NCBI RefSeq assembly: GCF_036208045.1
Contig: NZ_CP121472.1
Coordinates: 4,475,531 to 4,539,530 of the forward strand
Reading direction: 5' to 3'
From: Thiorhodovibrio winogradskyi
Lineage (GTDB): Bacteria; Pseudomonadota; Gammaproteobacteria; Chromatiales; Chromatiaceae
Length of the DNA stretch: 64,000 nucleotides
The number at the start of each line of letters is the position of its first letter. Positions within the stretch are counted from its first letter, which is position 1. A program made the translations under genes and the position numbers. Positions 39,626 through 50,489 of the stretch are shown here, piece by piece. The notes beneath the pieces were generated by a model that searched no databases, was not told the origin of the DNA, and saw nothing but the letters and a program-made list of their open reading frames with translations.

Positions 39626-41326
39626 TCATACCAGGATTGCCTCCACCGCCCGCTGCATCAGCGCGCTCGTGAACCGCGGATGCCCATTCGGCCCCGCCCT
39701 CATCAGCAAACCAGCCGCGACCGCCGCGGTGATGCCTGCCTCGATCTCCGCGATGGGCATGGCGGTCAATGCATGGATGCGCTCCGCGGTGGGTTCAAGC
39801 ATCCCTTCATTCAGGGCGCGCAAGAGTCGCCAATCGAGCCGATGCTGGTCAAACTCACTGGCCATGGCAAGCAGCACCGGCAGGGGCAGGCCCCGCGGCG
39901 CATCGGCGATCCATTCCTGGGCCGCCAGCTCCAGGGCAAAGAGCGGTCGACCCTGGATCCAGGCAAGCAAGGCCGAGGGATCCAGATTCCGGTCATCGGC
40001 CCCTGCCCCCCCCTTGCCCGCCAGGAGCCGCTCCAGTTCGGGCGCATCCAGCCCCGCGAGCATCAGGGTGTCGCCTCCGGCGATGGCCTGCTCCCGAGCG
40101 GTGAGCACCAGCAGTCCTGTGGCGGCTGGCACCGGCTGCAGTTGCAGCGCCAAGGCCGAGCGCGCGCTCGGCGCCAGCAGATCGAAATCGTCGATGATCA
40201 AGAGCCCGCCCTCGGCCGCGGCGACTGTGGCGACCAGGGCGGCCAGGGCTTCGTCCGTCACCCTGGTGCCGCTATCGGCATCGGCGAGCATGGGCGCCGC
40301 GGGCGTCTCTGGCAGCACCCGCAGATAGCGCGCCTCCCGGCCCAGGGCGCGCGCCCGCGCGAGAAGCGCGCGGCACAGATGCGTTTTGCCGCTTCCCTGA
40401 GGCCCGAGCAGCTGCAGGCGTTGCCCGCGCCGGGCGTCCAGGATAGCGCCGAGCCCTTGCCAGTGCGACCGGGCGGACTGATCGCTGGTGTTGCGTTCAA
40501 AGTCGAGCTTGAACAACCGTTCGAGATCGCGCAGCGCCAGCCCATGGTCACCGGAGAGGTTGCGCGAGGATAAGGCCTCACCGGCGTGAAAGGCCGCGAG
40601 CAGATGCAGGGCCTGCTTACCAATACCCAGGGTGCCGGCGGACAAGGTCGCCAGCAGCCGACGGGTGACGGAAATCACCGGGGTCGCCACCGTGTCTCCA
40701 GACCAGCTGCCTTGGGGATTAATGCTGATCACCGCGATACCGGCATCGAGCGCGGCGCTCAGGGGCTGATCCTTGCTCGCGCCGCGCTCGGCAACCCAAT
40801 CGCGCAGTTGCCGCAGCAGCAGCAGTGCCTTGATCGAATCCCAGACCGAGGCTTTGCGCACACCAAACAGCAGGACCGCCCCGGCCGCTCCTCGGGACAA
40901 ATGCACCGCGCCCATCGCGGGCCCCAAGGTCGCAAGCCGGGCCTGGAAGGCTTGACAACTGGCCGCGTCGAAAGAGGACGCAACTGTCAGAGCCAGCACA
41001 ATGCAGGGGCGGCGGATCAGCAGCACCTCGTCTGTTGCATCCCCCCCGACAATCCTTGGCGGGGTGACGGCGCCGGGGCCGGATGACGGCTGGTCGAACA
41101 ACCCCTTGCCTTGAGCGACGGCCATGCTGCGGTTTTGCACATTCATGCGCTTAAAAAGCGCGGCAATGTGCTGTTTGACGGTGCCTAGACTGATATCCAG
41201 GTCGCGGGCAATTTCCTTGTTCGCCTTGCCCTTGCAGATCAGACTCAGGATTTGCCGCTGCCGCGGCGTTAGCTCAAGCTGGCGTGGCGCCCCCTTCGCC
41301 CCTTTTGGAGCCGGTGATCCGTTCAT
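39626..41326 (-). CDS. Regulator with N-terminal LuxR HTH and AAA/STAND-like ATPase
   Basis: A 566-residue protein. Residues about 15-75 form a LuxR-type HTH (LTPRQRQILSLICKGKANKE, then SLGTVKQHIAALFKRMNVQN). A middle region of about 200 residues resembles the sensor or nucleotide-cyclase-like domains of such regulators, without recognised catalytic residues. A P-loop ATPase follows (GPQGSGKTHL near 310, LLIIDDFDLL near 370) and a helical end. MalT-type regulators carry the HTH at the C-terminus, so this order is reversed. It lies inside the secretion gene row, 16 bases before the ABC gene, and probably controls it. Confidence 0.75.
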   Translation of the reverse strand: MNGSPAPKGAKGAPRQLELTPRQRQILSLICKGKANKEIARDLDISLGTVKQHIAALFKRMNVQNRSMAVAQGKGLFDQPSSGPGAVTPPRIVGGDATDEVLLIRRPCIVLALTVASSFDAASCQAFQARLATLGPAMGAVHLSRGAAGAVLLFGVRKASVWDSIKALLLLRQLRDWVAERGASKDQPLSAALDAGIAVISINPQGSWSGDTVATPVISVTRRLLATLSAGTLGIGKQALHLLAAFHAGEALSSRNLSGDHGLALRDLERLFKLDFERNTSDQSARSHWQGLGAILDARRGQRLQLLGPQGSGKTHLCRALLARARALGREARYLRVLPETPAAPMLADADSGTRVTDEALAALVATVAAAEGGLLIIDDFDLLAPSARSALALQLQPVPAATGLLVLTAREQAIAGGDTLMLAGLDAPELERLLAGKGGAGADDRNLDPSALLAWIQGRPLFALELAAQEWIADAPRGLPLPVLLAMASEFDQHRLDWRLLRALNEGMLEPTAERIHALTAMPIAEIEAGITAAVAAGLLMRAGPNGHPRFTSALMQRAVEAILV

Positions 41327-41364
41327 CCGTTCATCCAGTCATCCGTTGATCAACCCCTGATCGG

Positions 41365-43380
41365 CTATTTCGTGTTTTGATCGTCCGCGCTTGGGAGCAG
41401 AAGAGGATCGGGCCAGGGGAAGCGTCCGACCACGACATCGCTCTGGTCATAGGCCCGTACATCGCAACGCGTCTGCTCCCCGCGCAACCTAAGACACCAG
41501 GATTCCGCCTGTTGTTGGGCAGGGAAGACCTCGACCGCGAGCCGATACCAGGTCGCGGCGCGTCCCTCGGGCTTGAGCGTTGGGATGGGGTTCAGCGCCA
41601 GCAGCGCCTTGCCATCGACCAGTTCGGGGAAGCGGGTGAGCAGGTCGCGCCAGGTGGCCTCGAGTCCCTCGCGGGTGTGAATGCCCGACAGGTGCACCAG
41701 CCATTCCCGCACCTCTGTGCGTCCAGCCGTGCGTCCGGTGCCGGCTTGCGCGCGCGAGGGTTTGTTTTCATACCAGCCGTCGCTGGGTGGCCAGAGAATC
41801 GTCGTGGTCAAGGGTGGCGTGTCGCCGCTTAGGATACTGGCCAGCTCGAGCGTCGGGCGGCGCCCGTCGCCCGGCAGGGGCGCGCGCAGCGGAGCACCAC
41901 CACCCAGGGAGGAGAACAGATCGGCATAGCCGCGATAATTATCGCCGCTGAAGATGTGCAGATTGTCGAGGTTGCGGTGATAGGTGCGCGCCGTGTCCAA
42001 CCAGGTCAGGTAATCGATGGCCCCGCCAAGATAGGCTTCCTGGCTGTTGGTCCAAGCCCGGCGTGCCGCGTTGGTGGCCTCCTGCTGGAGTTTGAAGCGC
42101 TGCCGCGTCTGCTCGATGGTGGCCAGGGCGTTCTCCACCTCGATACCGGCGCCATAGATGACTTTCACATAGGTCTCGAGGAGTTCCTCGTAGACGGCGC
42201 GGGAGTAATCGACCTCGCGCTTGCGCCGCCCCGCGTCAAACACGGTCGCTGAAAGGTTGCCGATGAAGCGATAAAACACCGTATGCGGCATAAAGACTTC
42301 TTCGATGAATTCGCTGCCGAAACCGGCCTCGGCCGTCAGGTCCAGGGGCGGGAGCACGCGCGCGCGCGCCACGTCGATATCCGCGTCCGCCGCCAGCAGG
42401 CCCGCCTCGACCGCGCGAACATCGGGCCTCTGCAACAACAGGGCGGCCGGAATGCCCGGCTTCACGCGCGGCTTGTCGAGCAGTGATAGCCCGTAGCTCG
42501 GCAGACTGACGCTCGCCGGCAGCGCGCCCACCAGGGCCACCAGCCGGTTCTTGACCCGGACCTGCTCCAGGGCGATGGCTGGCATGTCGGTTTGCACACC
42601 TTTCACCGCCGTGCGCTGCTGGTCGACATCAATGACTGTCGCATCGCCCGATTCCAGGCGCTTGAGCATGCCAGCCAGCATGTTGTCGAGCACCTTCTCG
42701 GTCTCGGCGGCGACCCGCATGCGGTCATTGAGCACCAGATAGTCGACAAAGGCCCTGACCACGTCGCTGCTCAGCTGGCGCAGGCGTTCGTCGTAATCGA
42801 AGACCGCGCGCCATAGGGCGTAGTCAGCGGAGTCGGCCAGAGATTCCAGCTCACCCCAAAGATCCACGCGCCAGTCGCCGCGCAGTCCGATTTGATAGGT
42901 CTCGCGGGTGACCAGATCCTCTCCGCGAGCGCGCGAGCCCGCCCCGCCATCGGGGGATTCATATTCATAACGCGCGGGCAGGGAGACCTCGGGCAGGCGC
43001 CCGCCCTTGGCCTGGGAGGATCGCGCCAGAGCCTGCATCACGCGCTGGGATGCGATGCGCAGGTCAGGATCGTTGGCGATGGCGCGGTCGATGAGACGGT
43101 TGAGATCCTCGTTGTCGAACAGCCGCCACCAGAACGCCAGCGCGGCTGTCTTGGGCTTTGGATCCCAGGCGGTGCCCGCGCTGAACAGCGGGTTGGTGTA
43201 GCCATCGGAGAGCGGGATATCCGGCGTGTCGTAGCGCGGCCGTTTAATGGCGCAGCCCGCAAGCAGGGCGACAAGAAGCACCAACAAGACCACTCGCGCC
43301 ACCCAGGCCCCTTGGTACCCTGCCATTGGACGCCCGAGCGGATGTGGATGCCCGAGCAGACGGGCTCCGTGAAGAAGCAT
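41365..43380 (-). CDS. NodT-type outer-membrane factor lipoprotein with SPOR-like C-terminus
   Basis: A 671-residue protein. The lipobox LLAGC is at about residues 39-43 after a long hydrophobic signal, so it is a lipoprotein. Residues about 80-500 are a TolC/NodT fold with two repeated helical parts. The last 120 residues (WLVHLSGIHTREGLEATWRD, then AESWCLRLRGEQTRCDVRAY) resemble a SPOR domain, which binds denuded septal peptidoglycan glycans. Normal NodT proteins are about 450-500 residues, so the extra domain is unusual. ATG 43380 is chosen over GTG 43392 because AGGAGGT sits ten bases upstream. It is the outer-membrane exit of the secretion system. Confidence 0.82.
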   Translation of the reverse strand: MLLHGARLLGHPHPLGRPMAGYQGAWVARVVLLVLLVALLAGCAIKRPRYDTPDIPLSDGYTNPLFSAGTAWDPKPKTAALAFWWRLFDNEDLNRLIDRAIANDPDLRIASQRVMQALARSSQAKGGRLPEVSLPARYEYESPDGGAGSRARGEDLVTRETYQIGLRGDWRVDLWGELESLADSADYALWRAVFDYDERLRQLSSDVVRAFVDYLVLNDRMRVAAETEKVLDNMLAGMLKRLESGDATVIDVDQQRTAVKGVQTDMPAIALEQVRVKNRLVALVGALPASVSLPSYGLSLLDKPRVKPGIPAALLLQRPDVRAVEAGLLAADADIDVARARVLPPLDLTAEAGFGSEFIEEVFMPHTVFYRFIGNLSATVFDAGRRKREVDYSRAVYEELLETYVKVIYGAGIEVENALATIEQTRQRFKLQQEATNAARRAWTNSQEAYLGGAIDYLTWLDTARTYHRNLDNLHIFSGDNYRGYADLFSSLGGGAPLRAPLPGDGRRPTLELASILSGDTPPLTTTILWPPSDGWYENKPSRAQAGTGRTAGRTEVREWLVHLSGIHTREGLEATWRDLLTRFPELVDGKALLALNPIPTLKPEGRAATWYRLAVEVFPAQQQAESWCLRLRGEQTRCDVRAYDQSDVVVGRFPWPDPLLLPSADDQNTK

Positions 43381-43640
43381 TCCCAAGAGCACCTCCTTGC
43401 ATCGACGGATTCAGCGCTTTGCGTGGCGACGGCGATGCGCTCCGGCGCATTTTGTCTTGAGCCCACGGCACGGCTTAGGCATTACGCCAAGAATAAGCGA
43501 TACATCGCTATTTCGCAAGGGATTTTCACTATAGAGGTTAGAGTAAAACTCTCAGTGACCAAGCAGGCACAGATGCGCGAAAACTGCTCTCGTGTCCGAT
43601 TCGCACAAAGACAGAGAGAGCAATTCTCGGAACCAGGGCC

Positions 43641-44921
<1,281 letters not shown>

Positions 44922-45248
44922 TTAAGCCTGTTGGTCCAATTGGGCTGGCTCCACCAGCACGTTCCAGGATACCAGGTGCCCTGTATCGACAAAATCGCGA
45001 ATCCGCTCGATGGCCGCGCGCGCGCGCTCGGGCCGGTCGAAGAACTCCAGCACCAAGGGCAGATCAGCGGACAAATCGAGCAGGCTGGCGCTGTGGACCA
45101 CGCCCGAGGCGCCAAAACCGGCCACCCCCCGCATCACGGTCGCTCCGCAGACATGCAACTCATCGTGCAGGCATTTAAGCAGGGGTTTGAGTTCGCGATC
45201 CGATTCCGACAGATACACGCGCACCATGGTGGCTTCGATCAATGTCAT
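44922..45248 (-). CDS. DUF190-family PII-like protein
   Basis: A 108-residue protein starting MTLIEATMVRVYLSESDREL and ending near VLVEPAQLDQQA, with the DUF190 ferredoxin-like fold related to PII/CutA signalling proteins. Its role is unknown; many members sit with ion-channel genes, but here it pairs with serS. ATG 45248 has AAGGGGG five bases upstream. Its leader begins after a hexanucleotide repeat. Confidence 0.8.
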   Translation of the reverse strand: MTLIEATMVRVYLSESDRELKPLLKCLHDELHVCGATVMRGVAGFGASGVVHSASLLDLSADLPLVLEFFDRPERARAAIERIRDFVDTGHLVSWNVLVEPAQLDQQA

Positions 45249-45323
45249 TGTTGCCCCCTTATTGTTCCGCGGCAAGCGGCTCCTGGATGGTTTTTAATCG
45301 ATGCGTTTCAGTCGATGGAATGC

Positions 45324-45370
45324 CTTTGTCTTTGTCTTTGTCTTTGTCTTTGTCTTTGTCTTTGTCTTTG
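45324..45370. repeat. Hexanucleotide tandem repeat (CTTTGT)n
   Basis: Seven perfect CTTTGT copies and a partial eighth, between the trmB stop (45379) and the DUF190-serS start (45248). On the transcribed strand it is (ACAAAG)n. Slippage could change promoter or leader spacing. Confidence 0.95.
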
Positions 45371-45378
45371 CTCACTCT

Positions 45379-46131
45379 TCAACGCCCCTGCCGCCGCCGA
45401 AACAGCAGATCGCGCGCCGGCTGCCCCAAGCGCTCGCCACGGCGTTCGAAACGGGTCTGGGGACGATCCGGCGGGCGCGGCACGAAATCTCCGCTGGTGG
45501 AGAGATTCTCGAACCGATCCGAGGCCGCGCGCAGATGCTCGAGCATCCAGTCGGCATAAGGCGCCCAGTCGGTCGCGGCATGGAAAAAGCCGCCTCCGAC
45601 CAGTACCCGCGCCAGATCGTCGATAAAGCCCGGCTGCACGATGCGGCGCTTGTGATGGCGCTTTTTTGGCCAGGGATCAGGGAAAAACAGGCACACTCCG
45701 GCCAGGCTGGCCGGCGCCAGTCCGCGCGCCAGCAGGGCGCAGGCATCCTCGCGCAACAGGCGGACATTGTTCAGGCCCGCGCTTTCCAACGCAAGCAACA
45801 GGTGCCCAATGCCGGGGCGATGAACCTCGAGTCCCAGATAGTTGCGCTCGGGATAGCGGGCCGCCATGTGCAGCAATGCCTCGCCATTGCCGAAGCCGAT
45901 CTCCAGCACAACGGGCTGATCATTACCAAAGAGCGCCGGCAGGTCGAGCGGCCGATCTGGCGCCCAGCCAAGCCCGAAACGGGGCCATAAGGTCTCGAAG
46001 GCGCGTGCTTGGGCCGCTGTTAGCCGTCCCTCGCGCAGCACGAAGCTGCGCACGGGCCGACCGCGGAGGTCCGATGACGAAGCCGCTTCCGCCGGTGCAA
46101 AGACAAACGGCTGGGGCCTGGTTCCGCCCAA
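45379..46131 (-). CDS. trmB: tRNA (guanine-N7-)-methyltransferase
   Basis: A 250-residue TrmB enzyme that makes m7G46 in tRNA. The SAM site is VVLEIGFGNGEALLHMAARY and the family signature FPDPWPKKRHHKRRIV is intact. The N-terminal region has the usual GRPVRSFVLREGRLT. The first possible start is TTG at 46131 and the true start is uncertain by a few codons. It follows thiG by 14 bases. Confidence 0.92.
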   Translation of the reverse strand: MGGTRPQPFVFAPAEAASSSDLRGRPVRSFVLREGRLTAAQARAFETLWPRFGLGWAPDRPLDLPALFGNDQPVVLEIGFGNGEALLHMAARYPERNYLGLEVHRPGIGHLLLALESAGLNNVRLLREDACALLARGLAPASLAGVCLFFPDPWPKKRHHKRRIVQPGFIDDLARVLVGGGFFHAATDWAPYADWMLEHLRAASDRFENLSTSGDFVPRPPDRPQTRFERRGERLGQPARDLLFRRRQGR

Positions 46132-46145
46132 GCTGGAGAAGGCGC

Positions 46146-46991
46146 TCAGAAAAAGGTCCCCTCGATGGGCGAGGAGGCCGAGGCAAAGCGCTTGGCTGGC
46201 ATGCGTCCGGCGCGATACGCCTCGCGCCCCGCCTCAATGGCTTTGCGCATGGCGCTGGCCATTAGGATGGGGTCGCGGGCAGCGGCGATGGCGGTGTTCA
46301 TCAGCACCCCATCGCAACCCAGCTCCATGGCCACCGAGGCATCGGAGGCGGTGCCGACGCCGGCATCGACCAGAATAGGCACCTTGGCATTTTCGACAAT
46401 GGTGAGGATATTCAGTCGGTTGCGAATCCCCAGCCCGGAGCCAATGGGAGCGGCCAGCGGCATGACCGCGACGCAACCGATTTCTTCCAGCCGTTTGGCC
46501 ATGATGGGGTCGTCATTGGTGTAGACCATCACATCAAAGCCTTCCTTCACCAGCACCTCGGCGGCCTGCAAGGTGGCGACCACATCGGGGAACAGGGTTT
46601 TCTCATCGCCCAGCACTTCAAGCTTGACCAGGTTGTGGCCGTCAAGCAGCTCGCGCGCCAGGCGGCAGGTGCGCAGGGCGGTCTCGGCATCGTAGCAACC
46701 GGCGGTGTTGGGCAGGATGGTGTAGCGCTCGGGCGAGAGCACATCGAGAATGTTCGGCTCGCCGGCATTCTGGCCAATGTTGGTGCGGCGCACGGCGATG
46801 GTCACGATCTCGGCACCGCTGGCCTCGATGGCGCGGGCAGTCTGGTCCAGATCGCGATACTTGCCGGTGCCAACCAGCAGGCGGGAGTTGTAGATACGAC
46901 CGGCAATGGTGAGGGAATCGGAGGCTGAGGTCGATGCAGTCATGATGAATAATGTGTCTCGGCAGTCGAATGATGTTAATGAATAGGCCAT
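46146..46991 (-). CDS. thiG: Thiazole synthase
   Basis: A ThiG protein of 281 residues (265 from the alternative ATG at 46943, where similarity begins). The TIM barrel has the Schiff-base Lys in [16 protein letters not shown] and the phosphate-binding [20 protein letters not shown]. It makes the thiazole phosphate of thiamine from deoxyxylulose phosphate, ThiS-thiocarboxylate and dehydroglycine. ATG 46991 has GGGA eight bases upstream. No thiS is seen next to it, unlike many loci. Confidence 0.93.
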   Translation of the reverse strand: MAYSLTSFDCRDTLFIMTASTSASDSLTIAGRIYNSRLLVGTGKYRDLDQTARAIEASGAEIVTIAVRRTNIGQNAGEPNILDVLSPERYTILPNTAGCYDAETALRTCRLARELLDGHNLVKLEVLGDEKTLFPDVVATLQAAEVLVKEGFDVMVYTNDDPIMAKRLEEIGCVAVMPLAAPIGSGLGIRNRLNILTIVENAKVPILVDAGVGTASDASVAMELGCDGVLMNTAIAAARDPILMASAMRKAIEAGREAYRAGRMPAKRFASASSPIEGTFF

Positions 46992-47185
46992 TGCAGAATC
47001 CCGGCACGGGATCTGTCACCGGCGTCGGCAATGGAGGCTAGGCAATGGGTCAGATGCTAGGATCAGAGCATTGGATCAAACAAGGGCGCGGTCACCGAGG
47101 ATAGCCGAGAGCCCCGCGCCCTGGCCTTGCGATTTGCTCGCCCTGGACCTGGCAAAGCTGCTTTCGCTTGGGTGACCCGCTGCGT

Positions 47186-48076
47186 CTAGCGCTCGCCAGC
47201 AGCCACACGCAGGCGGGCAAGTTCCTGTTCCAGCGCGTGGCGTGCTTCGGCTTCCTGCTCGGCGCGTTGTTCTGCCGCGACCCGCGCGCGACGCTCGGCC
47301 TGCCAGCCAGGCAGCACGAAGGCGCTGTAGACTGGATCATCCATGAGTTCCGGCAACTCGCGCTGGCGCTCCAAATCCGCAAGCCGCAGCTGAAAACCAG
47401 GCAGCACGACGGATCGCAGCAGGCCATCGCCGTTGTCGCCAGTATCGCCAATATCGCCAGTGTCAATAGACTCGTAGTGGCCAGCCTCGTTCAGCCGATA
47501 AAAGGCGCACAGGTCCAGGCGATGGTGCAGGATGAAATACTCGCGTACCCCCGCCGCGGCATATTCCTCAAACTTAGTGCGGGTGTCGCGCTCTATCGCA
47601 CCGCGCCGGCTATCGGACAGCGCCTCGATACAGAGATCGCAGGTACCGCGAAAAGTGCGGTCCAGCCCCGCGAGCGGCTGGCGATTGTCCTTCAGGATCA
47701 CGCCGAGATCGGGCTTGCGGATGGCCACTTTTCCCGGCAACTGCATGCGGAAACCAAAATCCAGGGCGGTCAGCGCCGCGATGGGTTCGACGCTCAGGAA
47801 TTGCTCGAGCAACCGCAAGAACCAACGGTAGCAAAGGACGGTCAGAAAATCCGACACCGGCTTCACCTCCAAGCGACCATTGTTCCATTCATAGCCGCCC
47901 TCGGCTTCGTAATAGTGTTCCCAGTAATCGGCCTCGCTGATCAACAGTCCCTCGTTCGCGGGTGCCTCATTGATGCAATCGAGAACCCGAGCATCGAGCC
48001 GCTCACCGATCCCGTGGCTGCCGCCATTGATGGCCGTGCTCATTCGGTCGGGGAAGTAACGGGCTGCCTGTGACAT
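47186..48076 (-). CDS. Uma2-family (DUF820) nuclease-like protein with coiled-coil tail
   Basis: A 296-residue Uma2 protein, PD-(D/E)XK-like: ADYWEHYYEAEGGYEWNNGR at the start, AIRKPDLGVIL, then DLCIEALSDSRRGAIERDTR and EEYAAAGVREYFILH. Family members are common in cyanobacteria and purple bacteria, with unknown substrate. The C-terminus is a charged coiled coil (AEQRAEQEAEARHALEQELA). A small repeat (IDTGDIGDTGDNGDG) lies before it. ATG 48076 has GGAGG nine bases upstream; the frame continues further upstream without support. Confidence 0.83.
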   Translation of the reverse strand: MSQAARYFPDRMSTAINGGSHGIGERLDARVLDCINEAPANEGLLISEADYWEHYYEAEGGYEWNNGRLEVKPVSDFLTVLCYRWFLRLLEQFLSVEPIAALTALDFGFRMQLPGKVAIRKPDLGVILKDNRQPLAGLDRTFRGTCDLCIEALSDSRRGAIERDTRTKFEEYAAAGVREYFILHHRLDLCAFYRLNEAGHYESIDTGDIGDTGDNGDGLLRSVVLPGFQLRLADLERQRELPELMDDPVYSAFVLPGWQAERRARVAAEQRAEQEAEARHALEQELARLRVAAGER

Positions 48077-48221
48077 GATTTGGCGCCTCCGCGATCGCAT
48101 AAGAGATCCCAAACAAGTCTTCAATCCCGGATCTGGCTTGGGTTTGGTTGACTGACCACTGATGAAAAGCTTAACACAGCACTGCGGTCACATCGGCTGC
48201 CCCTCTTGCCAAGATAGCCTG

Positions 48222-49265
48222 TCAGCCATCCAGGGGCGGCAGCTCCTCCAGCGACCAGCGCGGGCGCGGGCGGAAGGCGAGCGGCTCGCGCTGGCCGGCG
48301 CTGAGCCGATACCAGCCGGCATAGGCGATCATGGCGCCATTGTCGGTGCACAAGGCCAGGGGCGGGTAGAAGGCCTGGCCGCCGATGGCTTCCATCGCCT
48401 CGGTCATGCGCGCGCGCAAACGGCGGTTGGCACTGACACCACCTGCCAGCACGATGCGCCGCAGACCAGTCTGTTGCAGGGCACGGCGGCATTTGATCAC
48501 CAGGGTGTCAACCACCGCATCCTCAAAGGCGCGGGCAATATCGGCGCGGCCTTGGGTGGAATCCTCGCCAGAGGTCCGCAGCTGGCCAAGGGTATTCAGC
48601 GCGAAGGTTTTGAGCCCGCTAAAGCTGAAATCAATCCCCGGCCGATCGGTCATGGGGCGCGGGAAGCGATAGCGCCCGGGGTCGCCCCGCTCCGCGAGCT
48701 TCGCCAGCGCGGGGCCACCGGGATAGGGCAGCCCAAGAATTTTCGCGGTCTTGTCGAAGGCCTCCCCGGCGGCATCGTCGACCGACTCCCCAAGCAGCCG
48801 ATAGCGCCCGACCGCTTGGACCTCGACCAGCTGGGTGTGCCCGCCCGAGACCAAGAGCGCGACGAAGGGAAAGGCAGGCGCCGGGGATTCCAGCCCCGTT
48901 GGAATCAGCGGCGCCAGCAGATGCCCCTCCATGTGGTGCACGCCAATGGCCGGCACGCCCCAGGCCCAGGCCAGACTGCGCCCAAGCGCGGAGCCGACCA
49001 AGAGGGCGCCAATCAGCCCAGGGCCGGCCGTATAGGCCAGACCATCGATGGCGTCCGCGCCCAGCCCGGCCTCGTCGAGCACCTGATGGATCAGCGGCAG
49101 CGTCTTGCGGATATGATCGCGCGAGGCCAGCTCAGGCACCACGCCGCCGTATTCCGCATGGATGTCGGTCTGACTGTAGACCGCGTGCGCGGCCAGGCCG
49201 ATGTCGTCGCCATAGATGGCCACGCCGGTCTCGTCGCAGGAGGTTTCGATGCCGAGGACGCGCAT
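48222..49265 (-). CDS. tsaD: tRNA N6-adenosine threonylcarbamoyltransferase
   Basis: A 347-residue TsaD enzyme. The metal-binding HHMEGH motif (residues about 110-116) and the ASKHA-fold motifs ([47 protein letters not shown]) are intact. With TsaB, TsaC and TsaE it forms t6A37 in ANN-decoding tRNAs. Length is normal. It is a single gene, with heptamer repeats just upstream. Confidence 0.96.
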   Translation of the reverse strand: MRVLGIETSCDETGVAIYGDDIGLAAHAVYSQTDIHAEYGGVVPELASRDHIRKTLPLIHQVLDEAGLGADAIDGLAYTAGPGLIGALLVGSALGRSLAWAWGVPAIGVHHMEGHLLAPLIPTGLESPAPAFPFVALLVSGGHTQLVEVQAVGRYRLLGESVDDAAGEAFDKTAKILGLPYPGGPALAKLAERGDPGRYRFPRPMTDRPGIDFSFSGLKTFALNTLGQLRTSGEDSTQGRADIARAFEDAVVDTLVIKCRRALQQTGLRRIVLAGGVSANRRLRARMTEAMEAIGGQAFYPPLALCTDNGAMIAYAGWYRLSAGQREPLAFRPRPRWSLEELPPLDG

Positions 49266-49269
49266 TTTT

Positions 49270-49319
49270 AGTGGTTGGTGGCTAGTGGTTAATTGCTAGT
49301 GGCTAGTGGCTAGTGGTTT
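49270..49319. repeat. Heptamer-type repeat (GTGGCTA)n
   Basis: Degenerate copies of GTGGCTA/GTGGTTA in the gap between tsaD and the agmatine-deiminase-like gene. A related inverted stretch (ACTAGCCACTAGCCAC) lies at about 51727-51742 before hflD. Confidence 0.7.
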
Positions 49320-49412
49320 GCTATTGGGCGCCATCTCTCGGCCAAGCTACTTTGCCTGGGCGAATGCTGGGCTTAGACTGATGTTTTTGAAAACGACCTA
49401 AAAGCTGCCGCG

Positions 49413-50480
49413 ATGATAACCACTTTGCCCGCCGAATGGGACGCGCAAAGCGCGCTCATGCTGACCTGGCCGCATCCGGACACCGACTGGCATGACCAGC
49501 TCGAGGCGGTCGAGGCGGTCTATGTCGAGCTGGTGCGCGCGCTCTGCCGCTATCAGCCGGCGCTTATTCTCTGCCCGGACGCCGCCTGGCAGGCGCGGGT
49601 GGCGGGTCGGCTGAGCGAGGCTGGAGTGCCAGCATCAAGGCTCATCTTCGCACCTGTGCCGAGCAATGATACCTGGGCCCGGGATCATGGGCCCATCGCG
49701 GTATTGCAAAGTCCGGGACCGAACGCTCAGGGCGAGCCCTGCCTGATGGACTTTCGCTTCAATGGCTGGGGCGGAAAATTTGCTAGCGAGCTGGACGATG
49801 CCATCACCGCCCGCTTGTGCGAGCAGGGCGTTTTTGGCGACAGCCCCTGGCAGCGCAGCGAGCTGGTACTGGAGGGCGGCGCCATCGACAGCGACGGCGC
49901 CGGCAGCCTGCTGCTGGTACGTCGCACCCTGATCGATCCGGCGCGCAATCCCGGCTGGAGCCAGGATGAGATCGAGCGGGAGCTGCGCTTGCGCCTTGGC
50001 ATCCGCCATTTTCTGTGGCTGGAGCAGGGCCAGTTGAGCGGCGACGATACCGACGGTCATATCGACACCCTCGCCCGCTTTGTCGATCGGCGTACCATCG
50101 CTCATGTGACCTGCGAGGATGCGACCGATCCCGATCATGGTCCCATCCAAGCAATGATCGCCGAGCTGCGGGCGCTGCGCGATCCTGATGGTCAGCCTTA
50201 CCGTCTGCTGCCATTACCCCAGCCGCGCCCGTTGTTCGCCGCCGACGGGCAGCGCTTACCCGCGGGCTACGCCAATTTCGCGCTCATCAACGGCGCTCTG
50301 CTGCTGCCGGTGTACCAGGATCCCGCCGATGCCGAGGCGACGCGCTTGCTGCAAGAGGCTTTCCCAGGGCGCCAGGTCCATGCCATCGACTGCCGCGCGC
50401 TGGTCGCCCAGGGCGGCAGCCTGCACTGCGCCTGCATGCAGTTGCCGGCCGGCTTGACCCTGCGCGCACCCCAAGCCTAA
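49413..50480 (+). CDS. Agmatine deiminase/peptidyl-arginine deiminase family protein
   Basis: A 355-residue guanidino-modifying enzyme. Catalytic residues visible: DHGPIAV (Asp), DDTDGHIDTLARF (His) and the Cys in GGSLHCACMQLP. In agmatine deiminase (AguA) the Cys motif is GGNIHCIT-like. The reaction is probably agmatine to N-carbamoylputrescine and ammonia, in polyamine synthesis. It ends 9 bases before mnmA on the same strand. No aguB-like amidase is seen in the window, so the role could differ. Confidence 0.85.
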   Translation: MITTLPAEWDAQSALMLTWPHPDTDWHDQLEAVEAVYVELVRALCRYQPALILCPDAAWQARVAGRLSEAGVPASRLIFAPVPSNDTWARDHGPIAVLQSPGPNAQGEPCLMDFRFNGWGGKFASELDDAITARLCEQGVFGDSPWQRSELVLEGGAIDSDGAGSLLLVRRTLIDPARNPGWSQDEIERELRLRLGIRHFLWLEQGQLSGDDTDGHIDTLARFVDRRTIAHVTCEDATDPDHGPIQAMIAELRALRDPDGQPYRLLPLPQPRPLFAADGQRLPAGYANFALINGALLLPVYQDPADAEATRLLQEAFPGRQVHAIDCRALVAQGGSLHCACMQLPAGLTLRAPQA

Positions 50481-50489
50481 CCCAGCGCC

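Noticed and set aside
46992-47185. A possible thiS gene upstream of thiG
   Set aside because: No frame of suitable length ending in Gly-Gly was seen in the 194-base gap.
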